Assembly (NCBI GenBank): GCA_019914995.1
Contig: CM034132.1
Coordinates: 7,611,524 to 7,675,523 of the forward strand
Reading direction: 5' to 3'
DNA length: 64,000 nt
From: Acanthochlamys bracteata
Taxonomy: Eukaryota > Streptophyta > Magnoliopsida > Pandanales > Velloziaceae
Shown here: one piece after another, positions 61,301 through 64,000 of the stretch
How the letters are laid out: each line of letters starts with the position of its first letter
How positions within the stretch are numbered: position 1 is the stretch's first letter
The notes under the pieces: generated by a model
The model's input: only the letters and a program-made list of their open reading frames with translations
What the model was told of the DNA's origin: nothing
Database searches by the model: none
Position numbers and translations under genes: made by a program

Positions 61301-62669
61301 CGGCCAAGCACCCCCGCATCCGGGATAATTGTAATAATTATACTTCTAGGTGTAGATTGACTACTATAATCTAGTGAATTTATGGTTGAAACACTATCTC
61401 ATCTTCAGAAGAAGTCTTTAGAATAGTGTAATAATTTGATAATCCTTCCATCCGAAGTTGAAGAGGCGCGATATGTACTATATCATGCCTCGACATATCT
61501 TCGATCTCTATAGACTGTTAGTCCGATGGACTTCTACACAAATCTGTGGGCGATCTATCTTGTCATCTAGAGCTATATATATATGAAAGGAATAGGAGCA
61601 CTCCAATTCTTATGCACACTCCAGCGCACTCTACGGCCGTTTGTGGAGACATTCAAATCCAATCTCTACTGTTGGATATGAAGAACTACAAATCGTTAAC
61701 ATACTGATAAAATTTTATCTCAATCGGACTACGAATAGATTTTCATCCGATCACTTGATAATGATGACACAAATAGTAAAAGTTAACAAAAGATATATAT
61801 TTGTTTTTTTAGTCATCTTGATCAAGCGACAAAATATATATCTCTTTTTTTAGTCATCTATTAAGTGACCGGATGAAGGTCTATTCGTAGTCCGATCGAG
61901 ATAAAATTTTATCAGTATGTTAACGACTCGTAGTTTTTCATATCCAACGGTAGAGATTGGATTTGAAGGTCTCCACAGCCACAAACGGTCGTGGAGTGCA
62001 CTGGAGTGTGCATAAGGGTTGGAGTGCTCCTATCCCTTTCCTATATATATATATATGAAAAAATGGCGAGTTATCAAAATGGCGAAGTACAGCTGCATCT
62101 ACAGATAGGAAGATCTAATGCGCATTTATGTTATTGCACAAAAAGAGTAATATGATCTAGGAATTATGTTGATGAGTCTTAAAAAACAAGAGTTTGATTG
62201 CTTTCTTAGCAACCTGGCTACGCTAACTGTATGTGCATATTATGATATTCTAAAATTTTAATGGTGGTTTGATTAATCACTTTTCCTTTCTGCTCATAAG
62301 ATTCAGCGATCAACTTAACTGCTAGATCTTTAGTCAGTAGAAGGTGATCTCTTTTTTCCTTATCTTATGCAATTAATACACACTAGAATGCTTGTTTGCA
62401 CCAATTACTACAACAGAAGCACCAGCAGCAATAACTAAGACACTTGGTGATTTTATCTTATTCAACAATAACAGTAGCAGTAGTGACAGTAGAAGGATTT
62501 TGCTACTGTTGTTCTCTTTGTATATCTTTCGTCTGTCGCTTTTACACTTAGAAAAATACCCTTAATTGGCTTGGCGTAGTTATCCATACTGTTCTATTTG
62601 GCTCTGTTAGCTATCTTTTCGTATAGATTTGAATTTGCTTCATTTAATGACTTCACTATTCATTGTGCT

Positions 62670-62702
<33 letters not shown>

Positions 62703-63967
62703 TTTTTCTTTCAGTCCATATCTGGAGGAAGATCTTTTGCAGAAATTTTATTCAGCAGGATCAGATGTCATAATGACGATGAAGATCTGAAGTTCAGATG
62801 CTCATCTTTATACAATGTATTTCCTTTTCAATCTTGGTAGAGAAATTATATACGTTTCGTTTATTTCTTTTTTGGGTTTTTGCAACTTTAATTTGATTGA
62901 TTTTGCACTATGATTTTTCTAATTTCTTAGATGTGGACCTTGTGAGCTTTTAACATTACAATTTAGCTGGTGATATGACTATACGATTTTGTCAACCTGA
63001 ATACTTTGGAATGCGGTTCTTCTCAATTACTGCACCAATGGCATGCAAGTTTGAGACCTGCGATACAGCTGTATAATATGGTGCTCCTGAGATTATTATT
63101 TAATTGAAAATTGAGTCTCTCTTCTTGGGCTAGCTGCCCCTTTTTCTTGGTTAGGAGTAGTACATATGCTGTTAAACATTGAAGGTGGAAAACAATCCTT
63201 GCAGCTAAGGCACTTGTTTGCCTTTCAGTATTGCACTGTTTCCTATTTGTAATTGTTTTTGTAAAAGTAAGTCTGCTATTCATCTAAATGATTTTATATG
63301 GAACATCCTTTATCCTGAAAGATTTTGTTGAAAACAACATCACAACATATGGTTGAATATCTGAGAACCTTTTCAATTTAAATATATAGAGTTGATCTTA
63401 TCTTGATTGGAGTATTGGCTCCTTTGTTAGTTATTGTTTCTTTTTGGTTCACATGAAGTAGGAAATCTGCTTGATTACTTCGCATTAAAAAATTTCATTA
63501 TGTCATATCTAGGATTTACTCTTATTTGTATTAGAGGCAATGTTTTGTCATGCATTTTTTGTCGATAGTTCACCAACGTTTTGCGTTCTTATGTATTCCA
63601 CTGCTATACTACCTCTTTTTATGTACCTAACCCTGTCGTTATCATGTCTAGATGATCAAGTTGATTACATGTACAATACATGGGCATGCATACCTCAATT
63701 TTATGGGCAATGAATTCGGGCATCCTGATGTGAGAGTTGGTTTCTTTTGAGTCTATTTACTGTTATTTAAATTACCTAATGTTTTTCTTGGCTTATGTGT
63801 ACATTTAAAAGGAATTATCATTTTGCATAAAGGACATTGCCTTATTTGTTTGACAGAAAGTTGAATTTCCTATGCCATGCAATAGCCATTCATATGCTCT
63901 TGCCAATCGACGATGGGATTTGCTATCTGGCAATGGATTGCATGGAAACCTTTTTAATTTTGACAAG
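40853..63967 (+). CDS. 1,4-alpha-glucan branching enzyme 3, chloroplastic (BE3/EMB2729-like), 3' end outside the window
   Basis: Sixteen exons, all with GT-AG junctions and matching phases: 40,853-41,172; 42,103-42,174; 42,270-42,334; 44,121-44,798; 47,664-47,836; 47,913-48,002; 48,751-48,826; 50,821-50,928; 52,004-52,094; 52,229-52,330; 53,294-53,396; 56,083-56,220; 56,844-56,915; 62,715-62,816; 63,652-63,729; 63,857-63,967. They give 793 codons; the family is about 900 long. A Ser/Thr/Arg-rich plastid transit peptide is followed by a CBM48 domain (VVGDFNGW, about residues 159-166) and a GH13 barrel. The protein matches Arabidopsis At3g20440 (BE1/EMB2729), needed for embryo development, along its length. 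At the place of the GH13 nucleophile Asp it has His571 (DGFQFHS). The acid Glu625 (IAED) is kept, and the third acid is Asn695 (AENHNQ). Standard branching activity is therefore doubtful, as is thought for the whole clade. Introns are large and loaded with repeats. Confidence 0.93.
41344..41373 (+). repeat. ATT microsatellite in branching enzyme intron 1
   Basis: About nine repeats of ATT with one interruption. Confidence 0.8.
41385..41755. mobile_element. Probable MITE with long imperfect TIRs in intron 1
   Basis: The left end runs ACTACTGG...TTTCGTCCCCAAGGTTT...ATTCGTCCCCAGGGTTT. The right end, in reverse complement, runs CCAATAGT...TTTGTCTCCAAATTTT...ATTAGTCCCTAAGTTT. Both ends thus carry the same pair of GTCCCCAA words at similar spacing. 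There is no coding capacity. A MULE-type MITE is the likeliest origin. Target duplication not identified. Confidence 0.45.
42600..43495 (+). mobile_element. RTE-type LINE, 5'-truncated 3' end, in intron 3
   Basis: Decayed reverse-transcriptase text of the plant RTE clade. It shows [11 protein letters not shown] near 42,675, an [13 protein letters not shown] stretch (the FADD-box region) near 42,730, then NNKLECW and a KMEYM stretch. [12 protein letters not shown] stretch lies near 43,030 and a VAEMRMLRWM-like stretch near 43,150. The tail GTAGCCGACCCCACTAAAGT near 43,440 and the GTT repeat ending at about 43,492 are the usual RTE 3' terminus. Many stops and shifts show it is long dead. It lies in sense with the host gene. 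Confidence 0.8.
46011..46624 (+). repeat. Tandem duplication of 307 bp in intron 4
   Basis: 46,011-46,317 and 46,318-46,624 are direct repeats with only a handful of differences. Both start TTATTGCATTTCCATTTGAA. The near identity points to a recent local duplication. Confidence 0.92.
48525..48690 (+). repeat. GT/CA and TA microsatellites in intron 6
   Basis: A GTGTGTGTATGTGTG run is followed by ATATAT-rich sequence, a long CACACA run and CATATATG words. Open frames here are by-products. Confidence 0.85.
51542..51870 (+). repeat. Tandem duplication of 174 bp in intron 8
   Basis: GTTATGTTTTACTTTTAAGG starts at 51,542 and again at 51,716. The two units differ at very few positions up to CAAGCTCATC. 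Confidence 0.92.
53061..53230 (+). repeat. Tandem duplication of 85 bp in intron 10
   Basis: CCCTCCTTCTCAT at 53,061 and 53,146 opens two similar units, each ending AAAACCTTTTTA(T/C)TTTATTT. They differ more than the other intronic duplications. Confidence 0.8.
54309..54795 (-). mobile_element. TRIM element, family I, second copy, in intron 11
   Basis: It has the same layout as the TRIM at 8,041-8,765. On the minus strand an LTR runs from 54,795 (TGTTGGACCTTAATTAG) to about 54,554. It is followed by a primer site reading TGGTATCACAC, a short spacer, a purine tract AGGAGAGATTA near 54,501-54,511, and a second LTR to about 54,309. LTRs are shorter (about 242 and 192 bp) and more diverged than in the 8-kb copy, so this copy is older or partly deleted. 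It lies antisense to the host gene. Confidence 0.65.
54781..54904 (+). repeat. Tandem duplication of 62 bp at the TRIM edge in intron 11
   Basis: AATTAAGGTCCAACAGTGTG occurs at 54,781 and at 54,843. The two 62-bp units differ at two positions. The unit contains the outer end of the TRIM LTR plus flanking intron, so the duplication is younger than the insertion. Confidence 0.9.
57300..57442 (+). repeat. Partial arm of a foldback element, intron 13
   Basis: TTTAATCTCTATTCTTGGAT and the stretch up to CTCAATCGGAATACATCTTC match the arms of the neighbouring foldback elements. Only one arm is present, and it ends where the next element begins. Confidence 0.5.
57443..57890. mobile_element. Foldback element 1, intron 13
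   Basis: Two inverted arms of about 195 bp face each other around an AT microsatellite at 57,640-57,668. The outer words are TTCTTATGCACACT on the left and AGTGTGCATAAAAA on the right. Inner words include CTCTACCGTTAGATAT and its reverse complement. It is non-coding. The element at 61,574-62,056 is a close relative. The long TIRs would suit a MULE-type MITE. Confidence 0.7.
57905..58290. mobile_element. Foldback element 2, intron 13
   Basis: Arms are related but more diverged. The left edge is TATAGGGGCGTTCTCTCC and the right edge AGAGAGTGCTTGGGAGTA. Inner words are AATTCAATATCTATAACTGG and their inverted counterpart. AT runs flank it. Confidence 0.5.
58345..58545 (+). mobile_element. Foldback element 3, one arm only
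   Basis: GGGATAGAGGCATTCGTGCG opens an arm with AATTCAATTTCTATATTTGG and CAAAGTTTCAGCTC. The opposite arm is lacking, and a further element begins near 58,546. Confidence 0.45.
58546..59180. mobile_element. Foldback element 4, interrupted by a MITE-like repeat
   Basis: The left edge ATAATAGAGGCACATGGTGC and the right edge GTGCACCATGTGCCTCTA are inverted. The left arm is split by a MITE-like repeat of the common AT-rich family at about 58,625-58,865. This gives the order of insertion: foldback first, MITE second. Confidence 0.65.
58625..58865 (+). repeat. AT-rich MITE-like repeat nested in foldback element 4
   Basis: It opens TTTGGGAGTGCTTACTG and closes GCACCCCCAAAC, with the core TTTCACGACGTAAAATTTTT. 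The edges here are clear, which helps to define the ends of the family seen at 34,985-39,980. Confidence 0.65.
59205..59490 (+). mobile_element. Foldback element 5, truncated at the palindrome
   Basis: The left arm starts AATAGGGGCACTCCCTC and has AATTCAATCTCCACAGTTGG. The second arm begins at about 59,415 and stops at about 59,490, where the 840-bp palindrome starts. Confidence 0.55.
59491..60330. repeat. Near-perfect 840-bp palindrome in intron 13
   Basis: Left arm 59,491-59,890 and right arm 59,934-60,330 are reverse complements with roughly nine in ten bases matching by eye, around a loop of about 43 bases. Long blocks are identical, among them CTGCAACGTGTTCCTGCAG and TTAACAGAATCTCTAGGG. 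The outer ends read TTTTTGGAATTTTTGTTT in both inward directions. It has no protein-like coding; open frames in it are by-products of the inverted arms. It is probably a foldback-type DNA element. In the branching enzyme pre-mRNA it would fold into a hairpin of about 400 base pairs. Confidence 0.9.
60331..61573 (+). other. Intron 13 sequence without recognised element
   Basis: AT-rich sequence. A stretch at about 61,140-61,560 has a TGTTGG-like start and GC-richer words (AACCGGCTGTTTTCCGGCC near 61,290) and may be a decayed element, but no partner repeat is present. Confidence 0.4.
61574..62056. mobile_element. Foldback element 6, intron 13
   Basis: Left edge GGAATAGGAGCACTCCAATT and right edge TTGGAGTGCTCCTATCCC are inverted, with arms of about 210 bp around a partly repeated centre (61,795-61,860). 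It is the best-preserved relative of foldback element 1. TATATATAT lies on both sides and may be a 9-bp target duplication, but low complexity makes this uncertain. Confidence 0.72.
62660..62710 (+). repeat. CT microsatellite and T-run before exon 14
   Basis: A CTCTCTCT run followed by a long T-run forms the polypyrimidine tract of the acceptor TTTCTTTCAG of exon 14 (62,715). Confidence 0.75.
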
Positions 63968-64000
63968 GTACTCTTCATCATCTATTTGACTAGTATTTGC

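Noticed and set aside
61140-61560. Possible solo LTR starting TGTTGGTTGAAAC
   Set aside because: No partner, no clear CA end, no primer site and no target duplication could be found.

Overview
The window is nuclear DNA from a flowering plant, probably a eudicot. It is AT-rich, its host genes carry GT-AG introns, and plant Copia LTR elements, TRIMs and MITEs are dense. The species cannot be named from what is visible. Three host genes are clear. An NAD(P)-binding Rossmann-fold protein of the plastid SDR type (Arabidopsis At2g34460-like) has four exons on the minus strand at 10,772-12,479. A single-exon secreted STIG1-like cysteine-rich protein lies on the minus strand at 38,058-38,450. The third is the long 1,4-alpha-glucan branching enzyme 3 (BE3/EMB2729-like) gene on the plus strand. 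It starts at 40,853, has sixteen exons in view and runs off the right edge.

Left part (1-9,545): a nest of insertions. A minus-strand Sirevirus (gag start plus LTR) leaves by the left edge and sits inside the 5' LTR of a small TRIM-like element. A plant CC-NBS-LRR (NLR) pseudogene survives as two LRR pieces, at about 4,770-5,108 and 8,766-9,545. Between them lie 3.6 kb of insertions: a second copy of that TRIM-like family in opposite orientation, a Copia fragment with permuted order, and a complete TRIM of another family.

Middle (12,782-34,198): a near-complete 10.2 kb Sirevirus starts about 300 bp upstream of the SDR start codon, with both LTRs, PBS, gag, pol, an extra 3' ORF and several polypurine tracts. 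Next come a truncated hAT-type MITE, a 3.1 kb TIR-bounded segment of unknown content, a complete hAT-type MITE with a perfect 8-bp target duplication, and an older 5.1 kb Copia element with a perfect 5-bp target duplication. From 34,985 to 39,985 the DNA is packed with copies of one AT-rich MITE-like family; the STIG1-like gene sits inside this cluster.

Right part (40,853-64,000): the branching enzyme gene, whose introns hold an RTE LINE tail, a second copy of the 8-kb-region TRIM family, four local tandem duplications, microsatellites and, in the 5.8 kb intron 13, a cluster of foldback elements that includes an 840-bp near-perfect palindrome. The encoded protein lacks two of the three GH13 catalytic acids, as I recall for its orthologues.

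The three host genes show no functional link to one another. I found no new multi-gene system. The most unusual structures are the intronic palindrome, the foldback array, the permuted Copia piece and the two miniature LTR families.
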